Positions 7,732 through 16,433 of a stretch of DNA of 64,000 bases are shown here, piece after piece. Source of the stretch: Ignavibacteria bacterium (GTDB lineage Bacteria > Bacteroidota > Ignavibacteria > Kapaibacteriales > UBA4661); contig CANHDJ010000001.1 of NCBI GenBank assembly GCA_947459425.1, forward strand, positions 82,103-146,102. Reading direction: 5' to 3'. How positions within the stretch are numbered: position 1 is the stretch's first letter; each line of letters opens with the position of its first letter. The notes under the pieces are model-generated. The model had not been told where the DNA came from and did no database searches. It saw only the letters and a list, made by a program, of their open reading frames with translations. Position numbers and translations under genes: made by a program.

Positions 7732-8850
7732 CTAGGAAAGAGACTCTCTCATTGAGCGTTCGACAAGCGGGATTTCAAGCCGGACACGGGTTTCGCCTTC
7801 TTCGCTTTGAATAAGAAAATGACCGTCATGGAGTTCAAGGAGTTTCAGCACAATGCTTAATCCTAGTCCAGAGCCTTGCTGCTCATAGACTTGTCGCTCG
7901 AATTGAGTGTATGCGCCGATAGCGGCTATTTGCTCAGAAGTCATTGTCCGTCCAAAATTTTTGACCTCAACAGTGTAGATGCGATCGTTATGACTGGCAA
8001 TAACGGTAATTGGAGTATCAGCACGCGAGTATTTCAGAGCGTTGTCAATAATTTCTTGTATCACTTTTGTAAAATACAGCGAACTCATCGCCAACGGAAC
8101 ATCATCGCATAGCGTCATTGTAACATCGTCAACACGAGATATTTCGTGTGTTTTGGAGAAAACAATCTCCTCAATAATACTCTTTGGTGATAAGACTGCA
8201 TCATAATTTTCAATATGAATTTTCGAGCGCTCACTGGCAAGTGAAACGAGTTTTGCGTAGAGCAAAAAATTCTGGACAAGGTGATGAATACGTCGTGCGG
8301 AGGTATTTAACTGTTCAAGCATTTCCAAGATTTCTTCACGCGAAAGCATATCGTAGCTGGAGAGCAGTAGTTCGGAAAAGCCCAGAATACCGCTCAACGG
8401 CGTTAAAAACTCATGCGGCAAGGACAAACTAATATTCGCCCTCAGTAACCGCAATTTTTCTTCTGCTGATTCCCGCACGGTATCAATCTTAGCGAGTCGC
8501 ATTTCAACGGCTTTGAGCAATTCTGCCACGCGAAAAGGCTTGGTGATGTAATCATCCGCTCCCAGATTCATCCCGTGCCGCAAATCGCTTGTATCGGCGC
8601 GGGCGGTCAGGAAAATAAACGGAATATTTGCCGTCGAAGCATTACCGCGAATCGCCCGTAAAGCGCCGTGTCCGTCCAATTCCGGCATCATCACGTCGCA
8701 AAGAATAATATCCGGCAAATGCTCTTTAGCAAGCGCAACGCCCACCGCACCATTGGGAGCGCTGACAGCCGCATAACCACTTGCTTCGAGGATTTCGACA
8801 ATGTTCTCGCGGACGAATTGTTCGTCTTCAATAACCAAAATTTTTTTCAT
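7732..8850 (-). CDS. Response-regulator/histidine-kinase hybrid (REC-HisKA-HATPase)
   Basis: The 372-residue cytoplasmic protein begins with a receiver domain (MKKILVIEDE, phospho-acceptor D52 in CDVMMPELDG, T82 in FLTARAD, K104 in ITKPF). A short coiled linker follows, then a HisKA domain with H146 in LPHEFLTPLSGILGFSELL, and a HATPase domain with N-box IIDNALKYS and G-box GSGLGLSIV. There is no membrane segment or sensor domain, so it probably takes phosphate or signal from a partner. The ATG at 8850 aligns with the receiver start; longer in-frame starts add non-domain sequence. Its stop lies 7 nt before argF', so it is probably cotranscribed with the arginine genes. Confidence 0.9.
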   Translation of the reverse strand: MKKILVIEDEQFVRENIVEILEASGYAAVSAPNGAVGVALAKEHLPDIILCDVMMPELDGHGALRAIRGNASTANIPFIFLTARADTSDLRHGMNLGADDYITKPFRVAELLKAVEMRLAKIDTVRESAEEKLRLLRANISLSLPHEFLTPLSGILGFSELLLSSYDMLSREEILEMLEQLNTSARRIHHLVQNFLLYAKLVSLASERSKIHIENYDAVLSPKSIIEEIVFSKTHEISRVDDVTMTLCDDVPLAMSSLYFTKVIQEIIDNALKYSRADTPITVIASHNDRIYTVEVKNFGRTMTSEQIAAIGAYTQFERQVYEQQGSGLGLSIVLKLLELHDGHFLIQSEEGETRVRLEIPLVERSMRESLS

Positions 8851-9119
8851 TCTGTCAGAGCAAGAATGATGATAAAGAGTGTGACCGTTGCTGTATTGGA
8901 GTAGAATATACTCGAAACGCAAAGAGCAAAGATACATAAACAAACTTTTTTCTACCAATGCAATACGCAGTTTTTCGGGATTTTTCAGAAATTTTTTCAC
9001 GCTTAACGCAGAGAGAGTTTTCAGCAAAAAACAATTTTTCGTAAGTTTACAGGTTGCAATGATGATGATGCAAAATCAGAACAATAATTCACGTTCATTT
9101 TCAATCTTGTGAAACTCTT
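8851..9119. other. Divergent intergenic region, AT-rich
   Basis: This spacer lies between the divergent hybrid kinase and TPR lipoprotein genes and must hold both promoters. I see no confident -35/-10 pair. A short run of ATG ATG ATG flanked by TTGCA/TGCAA (9053-9072) forms a small imperfect palindrome. Confidence 0.4.
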
Positions 9120-9127
9120 GGAAGGAG
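9120..9127 (+). promoter_or_regulatory. Shine-Dalgarno site deciding a GTG start
   Basis: GGAAGGAG lies 8 nt before the GTG at 9136. An in-frame ATG at 9109 lies upstream of this site and would add nine residues in front of the signal peptide, so the GTG is preferred. Confidence 0.8.
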
Positions 9128-9135
9128 ACCCCACA

Positions 9136-10800
9136 GTGAAAAAACTCGTACTCTCGAAAACTCTCAGCGCAGCAAGCCTTTTGGGTAGCATCGTGCTGTA
9201 TAGTTGCGGCGGCGGTGGCGGAGCAGCAGAACTCACCACAGCGCGTCAGGCAATGACCAAAGCAGAGCAGCAAAAAAGTCTATTGTCCCTGCAAAAAGAC
9301 CCCGCAAAAGTTGCGAAAGCTAAAGATGATATTTCGGCGCTCTACAAAACGGCATACGCCAATTTGCAAAGTGAAGTTCTCAAAGGCTCCACGAGTGCTA
9401 ATATCGGCGAAGCATGGTTTCTGCTCGGCAAAGCAAGCAAGGAACTTGGTAATAACGACAGTATGCTTGTTTCCTTCAAACAAGCAGAAAAATTGCTTGC
9501 CGATGACAAATTAGGCAAACAAGCACGTTCCGAAATTGGTGGTTATATGTTTGAAGGCTGGGCAAACGGCTTCAATAAAGGCGTGGAACTCTATAACGCT
9601 GGCGTTGCGATGGATGACGAAAAAGCCAAAGCTACTAAACTCAAAGAAGCGGCAGCAACTCTTTCGGCAGCTGCCGAGATGAAGCCGGAAAATGCCGATA
9701 TTTACCCAATCGCTGCCGGCGCATATCAGGGCGCGGGCGATACCGTCAACGCGCTTGCTACCTACGAAAAATATATTGAAATGCACCAACCGGCTGTGAC
9801 AGCACTTGCTTCGCGTGGTGTGCTTCTCGGCGCAGAGCGCAGCGAGGCACTTCAGAAACTCGGCACTCCGGCGGGCAGCAAGGGCGTAGCTCCGCCACCG
9901 GACACCGTTGTCATGGACAAATATATGCTTGATGGCAAAGAAATTCTTGCGTATTTCCCACGCAACAAAGATGGTAAATTCACGCTTGAAGGGTTCAAAA
10001 CCGGGCTTCCGGCATCGTGGGCAGATTATGAGCGCGACCGTTTTTATGCGTTCAATAATCAAATCAACTACTACGCTGCTTACAATTACTATTCGCAGAA
10101 AAACTATGACAAAGCGCTGAAGTACACGGACAACGGCTTGCTGATGACCCCAAGCAATGAAGAATTGCTGAACCTGCAAGCAGCCATCTACACCGAAGGC
10201 GGAAAACTCGACCAAGCAATGGCGGCATACAAAGACCGCATTACCAAAAATCCGAACGATAAAAACAGCCTTGCGCAGTATGGTTCGATGCTTTCCAATG
10301 CCGGGAAATTGGACGAATCCATTGATATTTTCAAAAAGGTATTGGCGATTGATCCACAATCCGAAATCGCTACCTTCAACCTCGCAGCAGCCCTGAAAAA
10401 TAAAGCCAGCGCCATTCAAAAAGAAGAGCAGGACAAATTCGACAAAGCTGAAGCTGCCCGCAAAAAAGACAAAAAAGCACCCGAATACAAACTGGACAAC
10501 ACCAAGTATTTCCCCTACTTGAAACAGTCCGCAGAGTATTTCGAGAAATACCGTAAATTGCCGGGCAAAGACCGTGATTTGAACGTTCTCGACCAGCTTA
10601 TCAATACCTACGATGTTATTGATGACAAAGAAGGCTACCGCAATGCGGCTGGTCAATTTGCCGGATTAGAGTACGCAAACGATAAGAACCCTCGTTTCTA
10701 CGAGACAATGGCACGTATTTACGGCAAGCAAAAGAAAAACGATAAAGTAAAAGAATCGCTCGACAAAGCCGATGCACTTCGCAAAGCCGGAGCGAAATAA
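9136..10800 (+). CDS. Large TPR-repeat lipoprotein
   Basis: The 554-residue protein has a lipoprotein signal peptide (lipobox L21-Y-S-C24) followed by a Gly run. At least five TPR-like helical pairs follow (for example AYYNYYSQKNYDKALKYTDN as seen around residue 315, then GKLDQAMAAYKDRITKNP and GKLDESIDIFKKVLAIDPQ). The remainder is Lys/Ala-rich helix (ending KVKESLDKADALRKAGAK). It is expected at the periplasmic face of a membrane as a protein-interaction scaffold. It is monocistronic, with a strong Shine-Dalgarno site and a terminator directly after the stop. The specific partner is unknown. The start is GTG. Confidence 0.85.
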   Translation: MKKLVLSKTLSAASLLGSIVLYSCGGGGGAAELTTARQAMTKAEQQKSLLSLQKDPAKVAKAKDDISALYKTAYANLQSEVLKGSTSANIGEAWFLLGKASKELGNNDSMLVSFKQAEKLLADDKLGKQARSEIGGYMFEGWANGFNKGVELYNAGVAMDDEKAKATKLKEAAATLSAAAEMKPENADIYPIAAGAYQGAGDTVNALATYEKYIEMHQPAVTALASRGVLLGAERSEALQKLGTPAGSKGVAPPPDTVVMDKYMLDGKEILAYFPRNKDGKFTLEGFKTGLPASWADYERDRFYAFNNQINYYAAYNYYSQKNYDKALKYTDNGLLMTPSNEELLNLQAAIYTEGGKLDQAMAAYKDRITKNPNDKNSLAQYGSMLSNAGKLDESIDIFKKVLAIDPQSEIATFNLAAALKNKASAIQKEEQDKFDKAEAARKKDKKAPEYKLDNTKYFPYLKQSAEYFEKYRKLPGKDRDLNVLDQLINTYDVIDDKEGYRNAAGQFAGLEYANDKNPRFYETMARIYGKQKKNDKVKESLDKADALRKAGAK

Positions 10801-10825
10801 TTCGAGACTCAAAGCAAGATTTCCA

Positions 10826-10857
10826 GCCCGTACTTCGCAAGAGTACGGGCTTTTTTT
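10826..10857 (+). terminator. Rho-independent terminator after TPR lipoprotein gene
   Basis: GCCCGTACT pairs with AGTACGGGC around a 7-nt loop and is followed by seven T residues. It ends the transcript about 25 nt after the stop codon. Confidence 0.92.
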
Positions 10858-10881
10858 CAACGTTTTCACATTTTCTTCTCT

Positions 10882-11427
10882 ATGGAAACTCTTACGACTC
10901 TTTTTCTCACTCCACCGCACAGCATCGAAGAGGCGTTGGAAGAAGCCGATGCAATGCGCCAAACCCTTCTGCAAACGGTGGCAAACACCATTTTTCTTGC
11001 ACCACCCGAAAGAGTGTGGTCGTTGGAGCATAATCTTCATCATCTGCATCTGGTGGAGCGCAGTTCCGCGTCGGTCATTCGGAGAATGGCGGAAGGAGAA
11101 AAACAGGAGCAGTGGAGCGAAGAAGCGGTCATCGCAACATGGCAGCGCATGAGTAAAGTCATCCCGAATCGCTCAACAAAAATTCAAGCACCGGAAGGGC
11201 TTGCCCCCCAAGAAACACCTTCCAAAGCCGATTGCCTCAGACTTTTGGGTGAATCGCGTGAACGCCTCCATCTTAACTGTTCAAAAACGACCACTGATGA
11301 TATGCTGCGCACCGCTTTCCCGCATCCCTTCTTGGGCGCACTGCCAGGGCTGCTCTGGATTACCTTTATCGCCATGCACGAGATGCGGCATTTCAAGCAA
11401 ATATTGGAACTACCGCAGCAACCATGA
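10882..11427 (+). CDS. DinB-like putative metal-binding hydrolase/transferase
   Basis: The 181-residue helical protein shows the DinB-superfamily pattern: a first His helix LEHNLHHLHLVE (about 48-59), a central variable part, and a last helix IAMHEMRHFKQI (about 163-174), giving the three-His metal site of four-helix DinB/YfiT proteins. Known members are thiol-dependent transferases or of unknown function. It opens a plus-strand unit; its stop overlaps the start of the DCC gene by 4 nt (ATGA), indicating translational coupling. The substrate cannot be told from the sequence. Confidence 0.8.
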   Translation: METLTTLFLTPPHSIEEALEEADAMRQTLLQTVANTIFLAPPERVWSLEHNLHHLHLVERSSASVIRRMAEGEKQEQWSEEAVIATWQRMSKVIPNRSTKIQAPEGLAPQETPSKADCLRLLGESRERLHLNCSKTTTDDMLRTAFPHPFLGALPGLLWITFIAMHEMRHFKQILELPQQP

Positions 11428-11861
11428 AGCCCGACACAACAGCAACCACGCCGTTTGGCGAGTATGAGCATATTGTCTTTTTCGACGGCGTATGCAATCT
11501 TTGCAATGCTACGGTCAATTGGCTTATTGACCACGACCCGCACCAACGCTTACGCTTTGCACCACTGCAAGGCATCACCTTTGACCTTTTGCGCAAGCAG
11601 CATCACCATCTTCCAACGAATGACCTTTCAACGGTGATTCTCTACACCAATAACCGCTTCACCACCCATTCCAAAGCAATTTTGCAAACAATCGCCGCCC
11701 TCGGCGGATTCTGGCGCATTGCAGTAATTGGTCTCATCGTTCCAGCATTCCTACGAGATGCGGTCTATCGCGCTCTTGCTCGCAATCGGTATCGGTGGTT
11801 TGGAAAAAGCGAAAGCTGCCGCATTCCAACACCAGAACTGGCAAGGCGCTTTCTTCCATAA
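11424..11861 (+). CDS. DCC-family (DUF393) thiol-disulfide oxidoreductase-like protein
   Basis: The 145-residue protein has the defining start VFFDGVCNLCNATVNWLI with C24-x-x-C27 after FDG, then the conserved RFAPLQG and STVILYTNN segments. The C-terminal half is hydrophobic (FWRIAVIGLIVPAFLRDAVY), followed by RNRYRWFGKSESC. The family resembles thioredoxin-fold proteins but its reaction is not established. Its start overlaps the DinB-like stop. The following membrane methyltransferase gene begins 37 nt downstream, so the three are probably one unit. Confidence 0.88.
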   Translation: MKPDTTATTPFGEYEHIVFFDGVCNLCNATVNWLIDHDPHQRLRFAPLQGITFDLLRKQHHHLPTNDLSTVILYTNNRFTTHSKAILQTIAALGGFWRIAVIGLIVPAFLRDAVYRALARNRYRWFGKSESCRIPTPELARRFLP

Positions 11862-11898
11862 TTCTCGTTCCAATCTTCCATCACCTACCCCAGATTTT

Positions 11899-12618
11899 AT
11901 GCGCCTTCTCATTCATCGTTTCACCCAATTGGTCGAAATTCTTCTTGCTATGAGTGGCGTGGTTGTGCGCCGCATGACGATTGCCAGAGCCGCATCAATA
12001 CTGATCTCACTGGCATTATATCTGTGGTTGACACACATAAATAGCGTCACGGTTGCAGTATGGTATTTTGCGGGAGCAACGCTTATTCACTACGTTCTCC
12101 TTTTCGGTATATTCGCCCCGAATGGCTGGGCAAAACGCTTTATTGCTTGCTATGGTGAAGAAGAAGGCTTTCGGCGTTATGAGGCACTCATGGCATTTGT
12201 CTTTTTTCACAATGGCGCAAGTACGGCTCTTGCTTGCACAACATCAGGCGGATTGCTGTTTGGTTATGCGCCGGAATATGCCTGGACGACTCTTGGTCTT
12301 GCGCTTTCGTCCATTGGGCTGCCCACAAAAATTTGGGCGACCCATATCGTCGGCATTGACACGTACTACTACCGCGACCTGTTTTTGCGCCGCCCCGTAG
12401 GAGAATTTCGGGTGGCGGGTCCGTACAAAGTTTTCCGTAATCCTATGTATGGCGTTGGACATCTGCACGGCTATGGTTCGGCGTTCATGGCGGGTTCACT
12501 GATGGGACTCATGATGGTGGCGATTAATCAAGCCTGTGTATGGCTTTTTTACTTGACGATTGAAAAACCTCATGTTGAGGCTGTTTACGGTGCAAATATT
12601 CAAGAAAAACCCGTGTAA
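11899..12618 (+). CDS. Integral-membrane methyltransferase-like protein (PEMT/ICMT type)
   Basis: The 239-residue protein has about five hydrophobic segments. The motif GPYKVFRNPMYGVGHLHGYG (about residue 173) is followed by a final membrane pair and IEKPHVEAVYG. The GPY-x-x-x-RNPMY signature is that of the phosphatidylethanolamine/isoprenylcysteine methyltransferase family, where it helps bind S-adenosylmethionine. The ATG at 11899 is chosen because an earlier in-frame ATG lies inside the DCC gene and gives non-family sequence. The substrate could be a lipid or a small molecule; the context does not decide. Confidence 0.75.
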   Translation: MRLLIHRFTQLVEILLAMSGVVVRRMTIARAASILISLALYLWLTHINSVTVAVWYFAGATLIHYVLLFGIFAPNGWAKRFIACYGEEEGFRRYEALMAFVFFHNGASTALACTTSGGLLFGYAPEYAWTTLGLALSSIGLPTKIWATHIVGIDTYYYRDLFLRRPVGEFRVAGPYKVFRNPMYGVGHLHGYGSAFMAGSLMGLMMVAINQACVWLFYLTIEKPHVEAVYGANIQEKPV

Positions 12619-12644
12619 CTTTCTAATGCAGAGTTCGTATAGCG

Positions 12645-15008
12645 ATGGTACTTCCCATTTGTCACCATGTCAATTTTCATCGAAAGCCAGATTGTTACTG
12701 GTTCAGCAACGGCACACCCATCACGTTTTTTTTATCATTAAGGGCGTTTTTCGTGAGATTTTTTTCTTTTTTTCGCCATTGCCAAGTTTTTATGATACTT
12801 GGTGTTATGTATGCTGCATCGGGGACACTGGCAGCACAAGACGCTGCGCCAGCACGGGAAAATGGCTCACAACGAGTTCAATCAGCAGCATTTGACAATT
12901 ATGTCCTTCGTATTGTCCCCTCATCAGGTAAAATCACGATTGATGGCAAACCAACCGAGGAAGCGTGGAAACAAGCGCCATTCATTAGTAATTTTTTTCA
13001 GCATTATCCTGTTGACTCTATCCCCACTCGCAACCAAGTCGAGGTGAGGGCGCTGTACGATGCCGAATATATGTACTTTTCGTTTACCTGCTTTGACTCT
13101 ACCGCAGGAAAATATTTTTTTCAATCGCTCCGCCGCGATTTTGCCGCCGATGAATCCGATGGCGTGATGGTTATTCTTGACCCGCTTGGCACGGGGCAGA
13201 CTGGTTTCGGTTTTCGTGTTTCGCCCGTCGGTGTTCAAGGCGAGGGCTTTGTTGCCAATGGCGGAAATTTCGGAATGGACAGGTCATGGGATAATGTTTG
13301 GTTTTCTGAAGTGCATACGGAAAAAGACCGGTGGACGGCAGAATTTGCCATTCCGTTTCGCGCAATCCGTTTTGAAAGCGGTCGCAAGCGCTGGCGTATC
13401 AACATTGCCCGGTGGGATTGGGGACGGAATGAGCTTTCGACGTGGACACGGTTTCCCATCAACTTCAATGCTTTTTCGATGGCACATAGCGGAATTTTGG
13501 AGTGGGACACACCACCGAATGCCAGTGGCTTGAATATGAGTATTATTCCATCCGCCGTGGGAATAGTCAACCATGATTATCAAGGCGCGAACACGCCGAA
13601 ATTTGGGTGGAATCTGGGTGGTGATGTTAAATGGGCGCTCACTCCGTCGCTTAATCTGGATTTGACCGTTTTTCCCGACTTTTCTAATGTCAGCGTAGAT
13701 CGTCAAGTAACAAATTTGCAGCGCTTTAGTCTATTTTTTCCAGAACAGCGCCAATTTTTTATCGAAAATAGCGACCTTTTTGCACAATACGGTTTTTCGC
13801 AGATTCGCCCATTTTTCTCGCGCAGAATTGGCTTGTCCGATGGTCAAAGCGTTGCTATCCCCATCGGCGCACGGCTCAGTGGAAACATTGACGACAACTG
13901 GCGTGTGGGCTTGATGACCATGCAAACATCAGCAAAACCCGAACAAGGGCTTGCCACGCAAAACTATACGGTTGCTGCGGCTCAACGTCGGCTCTTCGGG
14001 CGTTCCAATATTGGGATGATTTTCGTCAATCGTCAAGGTGATAATTTTAAGCAAGAAGATGGCAATAATTTCAACCGCGTTCTGGGCGTGGATTTTAATC
14101 TTCTCAGCAACGACGGTGTTTGGTCGGGGAAGCTCTTTTATCACCAAAACTTTACGCCGATAAGTAAACCCGACCAATTTGCGTCCGCAGGATGGCTCAG
14201 ATACAGCGTTCCGGGGTTGGAAATTAACTGGAACCATGAGTATATCGGCTCGAACTACACTCCAGAAGTAGGTTTTGTACCGCGCACGGGTGTTTGGCGT
14301 GCGCAACCAAACATCGGACAGACCTTTTACCCAAGCGACCGCAGCATTGTGAATGAGCATGGATGGGGCATGGAAGGCGATTGGTACTTCGACAATAGCG
14401 GGCGTTTTGTGCCGCTCGACCGCTCTAATTTTGCGTGGTATTATGTCAGTTTTGCCAATACGGTTTTTGCATCGGTCTTTGGCGGGTCAATTTTCACGAA
14501 ACTCACTTCGCCCTTTGATGCTAGTGGCATGGGCGATGACACGCGGGCGCTTCCCATTGGCGATTATCATTATTATCGGTATGGCGCAGAATTTGGCAGC
14601 GACCGCAGAGCGCCGTTTAATGTGACTGCGTCGGTGCGCACTGGCGGGCATTTTAACGGGCAAAATACACGCTTAAATGGCTCCATGACGTATAGACTCC
14701 AGCCATTTGGGTCAATGACACTAAATTTCCAACGGGATTATATCACACTTCCGCAGCCGTACAATTCCAATGAATTGACACTGATGAGTATGCAACTGGA
14801 TTTTACGCCAACGCGAGAATTGTTTTTTACGACCTTTTTGCAGTACAATACGCAAATCAACAACGTCAACCTCAACACCCGCGTCCAATGGCGCTTTGCA
14901 CCGATGTCGGATGTCTTTTTGGTTTATACCGATAATTACGATGCAACTCGGTGGAGTATTCGTAATCGTGGCGTGGCGCTCAAAATCACGTATTGGCTAA
15001 ATATTTGA
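12645..15008 (+). CDS. DUF5916 outer-membrane protein with CBM9-like N-terminal domain
   Basis: The protein has a CBM9-like beta domain (from KITIDGKPTEEAWKQAP to WRINIARWDW, about residues 100-265). A long aromatic beta-rich C-terminal region with repeated WxxxF strands follows, ending in AFG-like LKITYWLNI, as expected for an outer-membrane barrel. This is the DUF5916 architecture, common in Bacteroidota; its function is unestablished. The first ATG is at 12645, giving 787 residues, but the signal peptide (FFSFFRHCQVFMILGVMYAA then GTLAAQ) lies about 50 residues in. The GTG at 12753 is a plausible true start. It is transcribed alone. Confidence 0.85.
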   Translation: MVLPICHHVNFHRKPDCYWFSNGTPITFFLSLRAFFVRFFSFFRHCQVFMILGVMYAASGTLAAQDAAPARENGSQRVQSAAFDNYVLRIVPSSGKITIDGKPTEEAWKQAPFISNFFQHYPVDSIPTRNQVEVRALYDAEYMYFSFTCFDSTAGKYFFQSLRRDFAADESDGVMVILDPLGTGQTGFGFRVSPVGVQGEGFVANGGNFGMDRSWDNVWFSEVHTEKDRWTAEFAIPFRAIRFESGRKRWRINIARWDWGRNELSTWTRFPINFNAFSMAHSGILEWDTPPNASGLNMSIIPSAVGIVNHDYQGANTPKFGWNLGGDVKWALTPSLNLDLTVFPDFSNVSVDRQVTNLQRFSLFFPEQRQFFIENSDLFAQYGFSQIRPFFSRRIGLSDGQSVAIPIGARLSGNIDDNWRVGLMTMQTSAKPEQGLATQNYTVAAAQRRLFGRSNIGMIFVNRQGDNFKQEDGNNFNRVLGVDFNLLSNDGVWSGKLFYHQNFTPISKPDQFASAGWLRYSVPGLEINWNHEYIGSNYTPEVGFVPRTGVWRAQPNIGQTFYPSDRSIVNEHGWGMEGDWYFDNSGRFVPLDRSNFAWYYVSFANTVFASVFGGSIFTKLTSPFDASGMGDDTRALPIGDYHYYRYGAEFGSDRRAPFNVTASVRTGGHFNGQNTRLNGSMTYRLQPFGSMTLNFQRDYITLPQPYNSNELTLMSMQLDFTPTRELFFTTFLQYNTQINNVNLNTRVQWRFAPMSDVFLVYTDNYDATRWSIRNRGVALKITYWLNI

Positions 15009-15112
15009 CAGATAGCCTCAAAAAACAATCGTAAAATTTCTGCCGAATTGTCCATTTTTTTTGCGATTTTGCACCGAAGTCAACCAGTGTTTAATTCATT
15101 TGATGAACCGTT

Positions 15113-15403
15113 ATGGCAGCAATGACAACCTATCCTATTTTGAATGTGTCCGAGACTTACATCCGTCAGGCATTGTATGATAACTTACCGGCAGAAGCAC
15201 GACAAAATCTGGATTTCGAGGCATTTCGCCCTTTTGTGAATCATGATGACTATCGTTTTTTTGCTAGTGCATTATCAGACCTGCTTAACGATTATGTCCA
15301 TGAAAATAATATCTTTGCAGAATTTCTTGGACAAGCCGCACTCGACACAATTTCGCAAAGCAATTCCTTATCAAAACTTTATGTTCCTGGTGAGACGGCG
15401 TAA
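15113..15403 (+). CDS. Small hypothetical protein
   Basis: I do not recognise this 96-residue protein. It is acidic and probably helical, without a signal peptide or membrane segment (core segments NLDFEAFRPFVNHDDYRFF and SALSDLLNDYVHENNIFAEF). Amino-acid composition looks like a normal soluble protein. It stands alone between the DUF5916 gene and the convergent fmt gene, with about 100 nt upstream that could hold a promoter. A second ATG three codons in is an alternative start. Confidence 0.6.
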   Translation: MAAMTTYPILNVSETYIRQALYDNLPAEARQNLDFEAFRPFVNHDDYRFFASALSDLLNDYVHENNIFAEFLGQAALDTISQSNSLSKLYVPGETA

Positions 15404-15473
15404 TACATGAATAGCCTCAAGTTTTTCAGTTTATCTGACTTGTGCGGGACTTTTGCTCTCCTCATCTACCGCT

Positions 15474-16406
15474 TTAGGCAAAGGCACTGTGGCTCTCGCC
15501 GCGAAATCCGCGCACAAAATCACTTGTAGCCATCACACGCTTTCCCTCAGGCTGAATTTCGACAAGTCTCACCATGCCGTTTGCGCAGCCTACAAGCCAC
15601 TCTCCACCAACAATCTGAAATTCTCCCGCCGCTAATTCGTGTTTTGAAGAGCCTTCTGAGGCGCTGCAACGCATAATTTTGAGCATTTTTCCGTCCGGCA
15701 TCATCGTCCACGCGCCCGGATAAGGCGACAATCCATGAATCTGATTCCGCACATCCCGTGCAGACTTGTTCCAATCAATGTGGCAGGTCTCGCGGAAAAT
15801 TTTCGGTGCTTTTGTCGCTTCGCCATCATTTTGAGGAAGCGGTTGAGTATTGCCCGAAGCAAGCATTTGACAGGTTTCCAGAGCAAGTTCCGCACCGAGT
15901 GGCATAAGTGCGTTGTGGAGTTCTCCGGCAGTCATGCCATCGGGAATAGGAATAGTGCGCCTTCCAAGCATAGCCCCTGTATCAACACTATCAGCCAGCA
16001 AAAATGATGTTACACCGGATTCGGTTTCTCCGTTCATAATTGCCCAATTGATGGGCGCTGCACCGCGATATTTCGGGAGCAGGCTTCCGTGAATGTTGAA
16101 TGCGCCTAGACGCGCTGTCGTATAGACTTCGCGGGGCAAAATGCGAAATGCGACAACGGCGATAATATCCGGCTGTAGCCCTCGCAATTCCTCCTGAAAT
16201 GTCGGCTCTTTGAGGGATTCAGGCTGCAAGACGGTCGTGATGCCGAGTTCCAGCGCTACTTGTTTTACCGCCGAAGGATGCACCTCCAGCCCGCGTCCTT
16301 TGGGCTTGTCTGGCACCGTAACAACGGCTCGGACGGGGAATTTTTCGTGAATCGCCCGCAGCGAGGCGACGGCGAAATCGGGCGTTCCCATAAAAATGAT
16401 ATTCAT
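15474..16406 (-). CDS. fmt: Methionyl-tRNA formyltransferase
   Basis: The 310-residue protein has the formyltransferase signature SLLPKYRGAAPINWAI at 108-123. The catalytic residues N104 and H106 (FNIHGS) and D142 (DSVDTGAML) are present. The start MNIIFMGTPDFAVASL is typical, and the C-terminal tRNA-binding OB domain begins near 205. It formylates the initiator Met-tRNA using 10-formyl-tetrahydrofolate in the cytoplasm. Length and residues are ordinary. It lies 27 nt after trpS and is the last gene of the long minus-strand block; no def gene is adjacent. Confidence 0.96.
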   Translation of the reverse strand: MNIIFMGTPDFAVASLRAIHEKFPVRAVVTVPDKPKGRGLEVHPSAVKQVALELGITTVLQPESLKEPTFQEELRGLQPDIIAVVAFRILPREVYTTARLGAFNIHGSLLPKYRGAAPINWAIMNGETESGVTSFLLADSVDTGAMLGRRTIPIPDGMTAGELHNALMPLGAELALETCQMLASGNTQPLPQNDGEATKAPKIFRETCHIDWNKSARDVRNQIHGLSPYPGAWTMMPDGKMLKIMRCSASEGSSKHELAAGEFQIVGGEWLVGCANGMVRLVEIQPEGKRVMATSDFVRGFRGESHSAFA

Positions 16407-16433
16407 AGCGAATCTCCGTTGTTCACATCTCGT

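Noticed and set aside
8851-9027. Longer N-terminus of the hybrid histidine kinase
   Set aside because: The extra 59 residues precede a complete receiver domain that starts exactly at the ATG at 8850.
9511-10656. Long open frame (381 codons) on the minus strand opposite the TPR lipoprotein gene
   Set aside because: It is Phe/Val/Cys-rich and has no family motif; the plus-strand gene has a signal peptide, TPRs, a ribosome site and a terminator. It is an antisense shadow.
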